Source: Nipponacmea schrenckii (taxonomy: Eukaryota > Mollusca > Gastropoda > Lottiidae). From it: a DNA stretch of 64,000 nt. The stretch covers positions 20,658,454-20,722,453 of the forward strand of contig CM060201.1 of assembly GCA_030562195.1 (NCBI GenBank), given 5' to 3'. The stretch's first letter is position 1. Every line of letters begins with the position of its first letter. Shown one piece after another: positions 35,487 through 47,100 of the stretch. Made by a program: the position numbers and the translations under genes. A model generated the notes under the pieces. It saw only the letters and a list, made by a program, of their open reading frames with translations, ran no database searches and was not told where the DNA came from.

Positions 35487-35812
35487 ACTAGATCAGAAAA
35501 TTGACCTATCAATAGAGGAGGTGAAGGGGATCTTGGGTTTTTGGTGAAAATAAAAACTGGTTTATCGCGGAACAAGAGAAATAAAATAGGTTCATTTTGA
35601 ATATGTATATTATATTACATGATAACCATGACAACAAACTTATTCTTTATAGCACTAACTCCTCCCTGGAAAATAGGCATTTAACATAAACAACCTATTA
35701 ACGTCTGAAAGAACCAAACAACTTTATCTCATTCAGTTTCTTAGAAATTATTCTTATTTTTAGCAATATCAACAAAATATACAATAAATATCAACAAAGA
35801 CGTCTGCTCTCT

Positions 35813-38800
35813 TCACTTTAAACCTTTCTTCCGTAAACTTTGTCCTTCGCCAGAGAAAGCTTCAAAATCAGCATTCACCTAAAATGGTAAAAGAATTCAT
35901 GACTTAATAATGCTTGATTTATTTAGTATTGGGTAGTCCAAATTCTGAATTCCATCTTGTTGCCATACAGGATACAGTTTGCATGAAAATACCAATCCAA
36001 AAATATTTTATTTCTGGTATAAAAATGATTTTGATTGATTTGTTAAGTCCGGTATTAATTGATCTGGTTGTATCTCAACATGTTGACCATTTAATATTGG
36101 TGGGTGTCACTTGAAAGTTTCTTTGACTAATGTTGAATAGTACTTAGCGTAGGATATTTTTTACATCAACAAAACATTGTTTAAAAATGTCCAGTTGGGA
36201 AAAAAATAAATCAACAGCACTGCTTGATACCATACTTACTCTTTACAAAACACCTGATTTATTTTATCCATAATAAACAATAGAAGGACAAACAGATGCT
36301 AAATATCAGTAGCCATTACAGTTGTAGATGAATATCTATCGGATAGATCCTGGATCAGGACCAGGATTCTATCCTGTGTTAAGTTTATATATAATAATAA
36401 TCAGATAACCTACCTCTCCGTTATCTGTATTTACAGGTTTCTGCGTTCTGATGAAGGTTATTGTTCCTGTTTTATAATTATAGTTTGGTATTCCCCTAAA
36501 ATATACATCGATATAATCATTATATACCCCTCTAATAAATATTATTATAATCATTTTTAAATATACCCATAAAATATACATTGATATGAAAATCAGTATA
36601 AAAAACATTTTATATATAGAACCATATTCTACAAATTTTATATTTTTAACAACAGGCATCATCCTTTGGTACAAACTCAACAGCGAAATAGCAGAAAAAA
36701 TTAACATAAATTGACTTGAAGTGGTGCTTGCAAGCTGAGAGGGGGAGGGGGGCAGGGCTTATTATGGTAATCTGAGAACGTTGTATCTATTGGCTTGTAG
36801 AGTGAGCAGTGGTCTAAGTGAACAGAAAGAAGACCAGAAAACAAAGTTGAAAAAATTGTTACCTTCGAACCATTTCTGTATCCAAGGCAGCAGGACAACT
36901 TTCTGTATTTTTTAATTTACCGTCCAATCTGTTACCTTGACCACTAAACGCCTGAAAAAATACAAATATGTTCGTGATGTTTCGAAAACCTTTTACTGAG
37001 GTTATTTATTCTAATATGGTACCTTTAAATCTGGTGCTAAAAAGACAAAATTTCAAAAGTTAGCCATTGATGGTCAGATTAAGAGTTGAAATGTCAGGAT
37101 TATTGTAGTAACCTACCCTAAATGCAGCATCTATCATATCATCTGCATCCATTGGCTGAAAAAAGACAAGAATTCCGTTAAAACTTCAGTAAGACATTAA
37201 ACATAAGTTAAGAACCTAAGCCTCCTAGCGCTAAGTTTATTTCTAGAATAAGCAGTCTTTGGTCTGATGGATTCTACAAGCGCTAGAAACATGTGACATT
37301 GAGCTCTTCTAGCAAGTCTTTTGGCTTTACCTAACCTTGAATCTTTGGTCTACTATTTACATCCCCATGCTCCTAAACCCAACCTCGCATTGCATACAAT
37401 TTCCAAGTGACCTAGCCCCGTGCTTTTTATGAAAATACTATTTGCATATCATGTTTACACAAAAAACACCAATGTAGATGGTTTCATGTTTTCTTTCAAA
37501 AATAAAATTTGACAAAATTAACCCACCTCTCCCTCTGCTTCAGCCTCTTTCTTGTCAGCCGCCATTTGTTTATAGTCTGGTTCCTGGTAGCCGACTGGGG
37601 CAGCGAATTCTACCTACAAATATTGATATGAATAATTCTTTATTATCCCAATAAGAGCTAGTCATTGAACAACAAGAGAGATCGGAATTATATTACAAAA
37701 ACCAATATAACTGGTGAGTGGGGTAGTGTTACATTGTAGAAGAACTAGACATTCCATTTCAAATTTGATAAGTGATACACATGGCTAAAATACATAGTTA
37801 TCAGCTGGTAAAGAAAATATTCAGAGGAATTTATGGTTTCTGCCAATTAGTTCTTCAAAAAATTAATATTTCGAACATTTTTACTTTTCTCTTTAAAGCC
37901 TGTTCTAAAAAGGAGAAATTCATAGGTTACATACATAATAGATATAATTAACACAGATCAAGGGCAATAACTCTGTATCTAAGTACTTACATTCATATCA
38001 CACTCTATAATAGACACAGCTTTACCCGGTTTTGTTTCCAAAACGCACAGTTCGTAAATCTTCTCATTATATTTAATAGCTATTACATCGGTAGTTGTTA
38101 AACAGGCAAAGTTACGTAACCCATTCTCTAATCTGTGTGTTTCGTTAAGGAAGTGTTTGTGACTATTTATTAACTCCTGATATCCAAGGTTCGTAATTTC
38201 CAGGCGTTGATTTGGGCCTTTATATATGTACATGTGTATGTAAATAGTCTTCAGAAGTACTAGAAATACACAAAAATCACATAATTCCTTCAAATATACC
38301 TCAAACTAGGAATTTTACTTTCTATTTCTATATATATCTTTTCTATAAGGGGTTGATTTAGGTCTTGAATATATGTAAATAGTCTTCAGAAGTACTAGAA
38401 ATACACAAAAATCATATAATTCCTTCAAATATACCTCAAACTAGGAATTTCTACTTGCATTTTTTAATTAATTAATTATCAACCAAGATCAATTAGATTC
38501 ATTATAAAAGGATACACAGCTTTAGGGTTGGTAATATCTAGAAAATCGACAGATTGAGGTTGAAATTTAGCGAAAGTAGCGACTGAAAGCGACACGTTTT
38601 CTATCTGAACCAACCCTCCTTCATCCAGTAATAAGTTCTGCATCATCTAAAATATCAAATGACACATGAATGAAGAGTTTTACGTCCTAGTCTTCTAAAT
38701 AAATAAACAAATCAAATGAAATGAATGGAGTTTTACATCCTAACTCTTCTAAATATATTGTCAAGATTTGATCAGCATTTTTGGGTTGAAATTTGACGCT

Positions 38801-40792
38801 AAGCTCAGTTCCACAAGCACTGGCCATGGTGATGGTAAAGTAGGGACATTACTCTTGTTTTGTTGAATACATCAACATCCTTGCGATTTATATCTTTCTG
38901 TTCTGTTACTAAATTGTATCTTCAACACACATCACAAATTTGAGAAAATGTAAAAATGTTGACGCACCCAATAAGGTATATAAATCCTGCCCTCGTCAGC
39001 CACGAACTCCAACACACCACAATGTGTATCTCTATTTGATTTCTTATTGGTCAGTTTAAATAACATGGGGTACTGAATATTCAGACGGGCTGAAATAATA
39101 ACATGTAATAAAATAGAAACAGGATGTGTCCGAGTTAGAACAGCGTTACACTGGACCCCAGAGGGGAGGAAAAAATTACCGAGAAGTCGTATTATCTATA
39201 ACAGTGGTCTTATTTTATCTAATGTTTTATCTACAGTATATCCTGCTCATACGACCACCTTTATTAAGAGCCCACCTTCAATAAACGACCACAATAAATT
39301 CCCCCCTACGAGTTTTCAATGTAATTATCGACTAATAAGCGGTCACCTTCATTACGCGACCAGCGGCCATGTATTTATACTCCCAATTGATTAAAATAAC
39401 TCAATTAAGCGACCATGACACTTTGGATTATCTCCCGTAACAAAAATAAAAGTTCACGCGTCGGTGATATTCAATGAGATTATCGCTAATCGGTAATTAG
39501 ATAATCTTCTACAGATTAATTTTATAGCTTGTTGCTGATTAATATTGAAAGATATCATCGTATTGACAATTATTATAAAGTACTGTAAAGGCTTCAATAT
39601 TTCGTTTTTGGTAAAATTTAGACTACCGTAAATTTGATCAGAAAGCGAAAGTAGGGTATACCGGATGTTGTTATAAAAACATATTAATCAGGTGAAAATG
39701 GAATAAAGCGTGTTTCCGGGCAATTAAAATGCAAGTAAAGAAGGATATCTTATTTATTTAAGGTAGAGAATTTTGACTTTGAAAACGATAATAACTGTGA
39801 GAACTTTGGTATCTAAAAGAAAATAAAATACGACAAAATAGAGTAGCCTATCCCGTCGGAAGATAGGAGATAGCATGCAAAAGCAATAGAAACTATACAT
39901 GTATGAGTAAAATTAAGATCCTATGATTTCCAAAACGTCAAAACGAAATGGTTTTGCAGTTCCTCTCTTAAGAGGCCACCTTCACTCAGCGACCGTTTTT
40001 GAATATTCCCTTGAGTGGTCTCTGAATGCAGGTTCTACTGTAATTCTAAATGTCATACAAAGAATATATATTTGAAGTAAAATCTAAAACATACTTAACT
40101 GATCTAAAGCTGAAGGGGGCATTATAACTGAAATATACGAAACATAGACACATTAGTAAACCATATATATTACTATTCATGTTGTCGCATGATTTCTATA
40201 ACAGCCTATGAATGTACTGACACATTGCCATTTTTATGTTTTATTTTGTAATTGTGAACACACTAATGAACAATTTATCAGTCAAGCAACTCTACGCTAA
40301 TAAAGTAGATATTTCTTATTGTTTAAAATTCATTTGTTAACGTTTTGACATGGTATCATTTCAACTCCATACCCCTTCATACGGAGCCCAGCTCCTTCAG
40401 GGCCTAATAAAAGAACGTGTGATTTTATGATAATAGTGTTATCAAATGGAATATAGCCCACACTTACTTTTTCCCCCTCGTTCAACATCCTCCCTGTCAC
40501 CTAACATGCTAGCAGAATAACAACGGTAGTTGGCAGAGAAATTTCTCCCCAGTTCTGGGAACATCTGCCCAAAACCAAACTACAACAAAAAAACGGATAA
40601 AACATATTACATTGTCAATGATATCTTCAACACTTCGCGAGTCCATGGTGATGTTACCAAAAAATATTAGAAACAGCTATTCTATTACTATTAGGCCTTC
40701 TAGCCTACAATGTCAATGATATTGTAACTAGGCCTAACTGTTGTTGAGCTATTACTGAATGAGACAAACGAAGAAAAGAAATCACTCACCAT
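35813..40792 (-). CDS. ufd1: UFD1, ubiquitin recognition factor in ER-associated degradation, eleven coding exons
   Basis: Partner of NPL4 in the p97/VCP segregase adaptor that extracts ubiquitinated proteins from membranes and chromatin. Exons on the minus strand: 40790-40792 (ATG only), 40468-40579, 40095-40127, 38968-39089, 38516-38646, 37991-38132, 37527-37613, 37117-37155, 36863-36951, 36414-36495, 35813-35878. All phases agree: 301 aa against 307 in human. Recognised blocks: [104 protein letters not shown] (N-terminal double-psi barrel and following domain); then two p97-binding SHP boxes, AFSGQGNRL at 224-232 and AFSGEGQSL at 287-295. The first exon carries only the ATG before GTGAGT. 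Intron 3 holds an 807-bp MITE. Divergent from CDC45. Confidence 0.97.
39234..40040. mobile_element. Pogo/Tigger-like MITE in UFD1 intron 3
   Basis: Ends are CAGTATATCCTGCTCATACG and its imperfect inverse (CAGTAGAACCTGCATTCAG on the minus strand), both leading into GACCACC-like sequence, and the element is flanked by TA on both sides (39232-39233, 40041-40042). CAGT...ACTG ends with a TA target fit non-autonomous pogo-type elements. Internal degenerate GCGACCACCTTCATT-like motifs repeat. No transposase is visible. Confidence 0.65.
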
Positions 40793-41135
40793 TTTTTCAC
40801 AATATTAAACAAATTAACAGACTAAAAATGTCTATCGTTTCACAGTTTTTTCTATATTTCTCAGGTTCTGAGTCAATTCTATTTTGGTTTTGTTACCGAA
40901 AATGTGAAATTTAAGAAAATGAGATCAGCTGGAATGAAAAGCGGAAGTTTACAAATTTGTGTCATGCTCACTGAGATGTTTCCGGTGCAGACGAATTTTT
41001 CTATATCATGATTTTTGATTGGTTGATATTTTATCTCAACCAATCGAATCGAGTTTTACTATTTCACCGGAAGCTGCAATGTTGACATGTTTTCGGCGCC
41101 AGACGTAAAGTGAAATTATTGAAAATAAATGGAAA
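40793..41135. promoter_or_regulatory. Divergent UFD1-CDC45 promoter
   Basis: 343 bp between the two start codons. A perfect inverted pair GATTGGTTGA (41017-41026) and TCAACCAATC (41036-41045) provides two CCAAT boxes facing opposite ways. ETS-like sites: GCGGAAGT at about 40941, TTTCCGG near 40979, ACCGGAAG near 41066. No TATA box. NF-Y and ETS sites are typical of divergent housekeeping promoters; binding itself is inferred. Confidence 0.75.
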
Positions 41136-44100
41136 ATGTTTGTGAAAGATTTCAAAAGAGATTTCTACGATGTTATCCTTCATCAGGTAATTGTGAATCC
41201 AGGCGTATGAGATTCCAGGAATGTCTTCATACGTGGTTCTCATCAGATCTCTGTAACAAAACACAAAATTCACAAAAAAATCTTTAGAAAATAGTCGAAT
41301 GCAAATAAAATTCATTCCCAAGAGTAAATGAGAGGAGGGTAGGTTTAGTGTATGGGTGTAGCTATTTATATGGTGAAGATTTGAATAACAAGCATTAATC
41401 AACTTATGGCCATCCCTACCTATTCCTACTATAGTCACTTTCTTGACAATCTGAATGGCTTCTTGCATCAAAAAAACCTAGTAATTAGTAAGAAGAGGTG
41501 CCATTTGCTTTGACAATACAAATAGCCAATGTGATAGCCAAGTTTATATCTTTCTGTTGAACTGTCAAAGTTAGTTTAAATCAAATTGACTGCATTATTA
41601 AACAAAGGATGCAGTAGTTTCCTGCAGTAGTTTCCTCCCAGTGTATTCCTCCATCTCTCTTTAATTGTATGATTAATATCTTATTGCTTTCCATTCCAGA
41701 GGGTTCTGATTTTGGTTTCTTTTGATGTGGATGCCTTATGTGCTTGTAAAATTCTTCAGGTTAGTATTAAATCTTTGAGTTAAACCCTCATCTTTTAATT
41801 CATGCATTGTGTTTTGTCTTACGCCTGGGATCTGAACTGACCAACTCATTAACACTCATTGTAAAATGTATACAAGCGCCCCGGGCATGTCCCTATGTGA
41901 TGTGGATATTAACGCTTTATAAATGTCCATATTATTATTTATATTCTATTTCTCATTTTCTGTGTTTATTCAGTATTTATTTCAATGTGATCAAGTTTTA
42001 TATACCATAATACCAGTCACTGGTAAAACAGAACTAGAAAGAGCTTATATTGAAAACTCAGAAGGGGTAAAATCATTTTTATTTTTAAACAAACAATATA
42101 ATGTGTATTTGATACAAAGGTTTAATTCTGTCCACTGAGAGTGAATACAAAACAACTTGGAACACTTTTCTAAGATGGCTTGGATCCCTTTTTTGACTCG
42201 GTTTGAAGTGTGATTCATCATATACGCCTGAACTCCAAGCAATAACTAATACTGTCCCTGAAATGTTTAAAATTACAGTGCTTACTGTAAGGCTACAAAT
42301 TATTGCGAGATAGATTAATGCGTTAAATGTGACCTATTTGCGATCGCATTAATTTGTATCCGCATTTTTAAATACATATTCCCAAGTGAAGTTTATGGAG
42401 TTCAAATATGGCTGACATTAGTGAACATCGATATAAAGTATTTAAATTGAGACCGGGCGGGATTAAGTAATTAGGTAATTATCTCTAAATTTGAAACTGA
42501 TTAGTAATCAATGGCATTAAAAAAACAAGAGATTTTCACACTTGACTATTTAAAGATAAAATCTTGATCATTGTTCATGTCTTCATTCATTAAGCACTTT
42601 AGAATTTTGATGATATTAAAAAATGCGACACCTATCGCGGATCGCATTAATTTGTACTCCCATTTAAATCTCTCTACCCCATGTCGCATTAATTTGTTGA
42701 CGCATTAATTTCTAGCCTTACAGTAATTAAATATTTATATTTCTACTATCACTGCCTTTAATAAACCAGTTGTACAACTAAAGATGATTTTCTATGTTGG
42801 ATAATTTTAGATAAAACATGTGGTATTGATAAACTGTGGAGGGGGGGTAGATTTAGTAGAATTACTTCAACCTGAGGAACCAGTTAAATTTTATATCTGT
42901 GACAGGTAAGGCTATTACAGAGAGGGGGTGGGGGATATCGGTTGGGGTCTGGAAAACTTTTTATGAAGGTAGAGAGTTGTCTGAACGACTGTAACATATA
43001 GTAATATAGGGAGTGGTAGCAATAGGGGGTGCAGACAAAATACTTGGATCTTGAAGGGAGGGGGCACAACTGACTTTTGACTCTTATTTTCAATCACTCT
43101 GACGTGAAAATTTTGTTTTGAATTATTGAACTTTGACCTGTGGTTAATGGTTAGTAAAATCACTTTATGTGCTTAAATATCCATGGTAACCAGCTGAATA
43201 CTTTCCAATTTCATTACTTTCATTCGCTCTAATGACACAAATATCTTATGCCAATATATCAATCTAACTGTCCTGATGATGATTGTGTATCCAAAACGTG
43301 TATTATTTATATTTTATTTCCAGCCATCGTCCAATTGATATCCATAATATTTATAATGCCGTTCAGATTCAGTTATTGATCAAACAAGAAGAATTAAACG
43401 ATGTACCTGAGTATGATGTCGTATTCAGAGACGATGAGGTAGGTATATACTATTCCATCTTGTTTTAGTGATAAGATAGGCATTGAATCAGGGCTGAGGC
43501 TCGGCTGCTATTTGTATTGTATTTGTGAAAAAGGGGCCCTGTACTCTAATGCACCTAAATATATTTCAATTTCTCTGAAAAGGGCCTTATTTTAGTCGAG
43601 AGACAATGTTATACTAAATTATCTATTTTCCAGTCAGATGATGATTCTGGTAATGATAGCGATACATCCGAACGATCTGGTAAAAGACAACGATTCGATG
43701 ATGAGGCTATCAAAAAACGACAAGATAAACGTCTATGGGTAGAAAACAGGTAGGAAAAGAAAGAAACAACTATATTTTACAAGGATAACAACTTAAAAGG
43801 TTTTAAATTTTAGGATCCCTTTCCTTTCTACCAGCTGGTCCTTGGCCAAACCTCTTGACATTGATTTTACAAGGAGAACAACTTAGGTTCACAGTAATTG
43901 GAAATATGACCTGTTTCGGGACATCTAAACTCGAAAATAATTATGTTTTAGTTATTGTCATCAATTATACATGAAAAATGCACAAAATATATCGGGTTTG
44001 AATTGAAAGTGTCCTAAAGATCAAAATTGCAGTCAGTCATTTTAGACCTGCAATCAGACATGACTGGCAAATACTGATAAATCAACAACCCTGGTTCCCA

Positions 44101-47100
44101 TAGTAATATTGATGTTTGATTTTTTCAGAAATAAAGTTCTATTTGACTATGATAAATTTACAACCTTTGGTACTTCCGTAAGTTGTCCTGTATTTTGTTC
44201 TTTGTATTTTATAGGTTTCCACAAAAATACTTTTTTGGGGATTATATATTTTTTAGGTTCGGGGGGCCAGGCTTTTTGGTTGGGGGAGAATATCTGGTTG
44301 TCTAGGGGGCACGATACTAGGCTCTGTATCTAGTTTTAGAAGTCTTTAGAAATTTCAAAAGGTGGTCGAGAAGTCTGAGCGCTTAGTAACAGACTAACTG
44401 ATAAATTATTAATCAATTTGGTATTCAAGGTGATGACGGGTCAAGGCTAAATGACACTTAATGTTTTGCCCCAATACATGTAAGATAAAAGAAATAAAAA
44501 AAATTGTAATGTTGTGTTTCAGGCATCTATGATTATGTTTGAGTTGGCGTGGAAAATGTCGAAAGATACCAACGATTTACTGTGGTAGGTCATGACCTTT
44601 CTTTACCATTCGCTTCATCGAGAATTTAATGAATTTTAATCAAGTTACCGAAGGTGGCAGTTTATTTTAAACTTTTGATTTGGTAAATATTAGATCGTAA
44701 ATAATATTCTACTTATGATTCTGTCTGCACCTCCGTGACTCCTGTGTAAAGTTCGAATTTGAGTGTTTTCTGATAATTGGAGTAAGAGTTACAGCCCTTG
44801 TTCTATATTATCTAGTGAGTTTATATTTTAGGTTGGGTATAATAGGAGTCACTGACCAGTTTGTTCATTTCCGAACGCCTCGAGATAAATATATAGAAGA
44901 TGTCATGGCTTTACAGTCACATGTTCTACGCCATAATCACAGGTAAGGGGGCAGACTCAATACAGGCAAGGGGGCAGACTTGATAAGGCAAGGGGGCAGA
45001 CTCGATACAGGTAAGGCAACAGACACGGCTTAAAATAAGCTTTCAGACACAGGCAATGTTGTGTACGATCTCATGTCCAGTACAATCTATTTTGAACTGG
45101 AAAATTTGATTCATTCTACAATTTGGTTTCACTCATTTCTTTCTTCATTCATTTAATCATTCACTCATTCATTTCTTCATTCATTCTATTATAGAGGAGA
45201 GAATGAAGAAAATCTACTGTCAGTGAACTGTTTAAGACTAATGTTTGATGATGAATTACAACTTACCCTGTACAGACACTGGTCTCTATTCGATTCCTTG
45301 TGCCATTCTGTCAGCACGGCCTGTAAATTTAAAGTTTGGACGTTGAAAGGCCAGAAGAGACTGTATGAATTCCTGGCTGAAATGGGGTGAGTATAAAGTT
45401 TGATTTTAATGTTTGTTATTTAGGCTGATGGTGAAATAGGTTACTCGCCCTTTGCTGAGTTTTCCCCTCGCTTCAGTTACATATAGACTTTATTTATGCA
45501 ATGGCTATATTGATTTTTCCCTGTTGTCAATTGAGTACTGCTATATTTCAATAGAAAGGTCCATTGAGTACTGCTATATTTCAATAGAAAGGTCCATTGA
45601 GTACTGCTATATTTCAATAGAAAGGTCCATTGAGTACTGCTATATTTCAATAGAAAGGTCCATTGAGTTCTGCTATATTTCAATAGAAAGGTCCATTGAG
45701 TACTGCTATATTTCAATAGAAAGGTCAATTGAGTACTGCTATATTTCAATAGAAAGGTCCATTGAGTTCTGCTATATTTCAGACTTCCTCTGAATCAATG
45801 TAAACAGAAATACACTGCCATGGATACCAACTTAAAGGGCAGTATAAAACCTTTAATACAAGAACACATGACCAAATATGGGTAAGTTTTTAAGTTTTTT
45901 CTCTCCTCTTCAATGGAATGAATGAATGAACAAGTTTTAAATTGCAAGGAAAACTGACAAACTCCATCAAAAACTGTAGAAAGTGTGGAAATTGAATATT
46001 TTATTAGTCCCTCACTGCACACAGTATGGTGTTGTCTGTATTGTTCAAAATTGTAGGATGTAAAACTCCATCGCTTCTATATTCCAGGTTAAACATGCAG
46101 GACGTAGTGGTACCGTCATTCTCTGCTCAATATGGTTTTAAAAATAAACTCGCTGCAGCTGATGTGGTTTATGCTGCAGCGTCAGTTTTGGAATCTATTG
46201 TAAGTTTCGGTTAATATATTCAATAACCATCAAATTCCACTTTCTTTTAATTTAGTTTTGAATACAAACTCCTAAAAATTTGAGAGATGAAAAGTTATCC
46301 ATTTGTAAAATCATGTGAAATTGGTGAAACTGTTAGGTTTTTGTTGGATTATCCAGTATGGCTATTTAATTCATTTCATGACTGTGTTAACTTTTAGTGT
46401 TGGACTGTATTTGAGTTGTTACTCCCAGTAAATCAGTCCACCCACCCCCCCTTTTTGCACCTCTAGGTCCCAGGAGACTGGTGCTACCACTGAAGGTTCA
46501 TTAGAGTGTGTTTTAACATTCCTGTTAATTCGGATTATTTTAGGAAAAAGGAAAATCACAAAATGATAATTTTCTTAATGCTTTAGATGTATTAAATAGG
46601 TAAGTTTTATAGAGTTATTGCCCTTGATTTTGAAGATAAAATTCTAAATTGAACATCCTTGTAGGAATTGAATTTCTATGCATGTCTTCTCTCAAAATTC
46701 CCATTGAAAATTAGAATGGTGCACATCAAGTCTATCAGTGTCCCAGGCACACATTAACAGTTTTTTAAAAGCCTTCTTAAAATGAAATGAAAGGAGTTTT
46801 ACCTCCTAATCTTCTGCACCTAATGCGTTAATGAAGACAGTGTTCACTGACAGGTGGAAATGAGATGAAATGGAGTTTAACGTCCTCATCTTCTGCACCT
46901 AATGGGTTAATGAGGACAGGGTTCACTGACAGGTGGAAATGAAATGGAGTTTTACATCCTGCTCTTCTGTACCTAATGGGCTAATGAAAACAGGAAAGTC
47001 TATCTTACCATTAGATTATTTATTATTATAGAAACAATGTATCAACTTTAGAGAAATCTTTAGAAATGGCCAAGAAACAGTTGATAGCTGTGGTGAATCA

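Noticed and set aside
41064..41471. 135-codon open frame on the minus strand
   Set aside because: It is antisense to CDC45 exon 1 and crosses its splice site; no motif.
45452..45793. 113-codon open frame
   Set aside because: 33-bp intronic array of CDC45; the true exon 11 starts at 45783 in another context.
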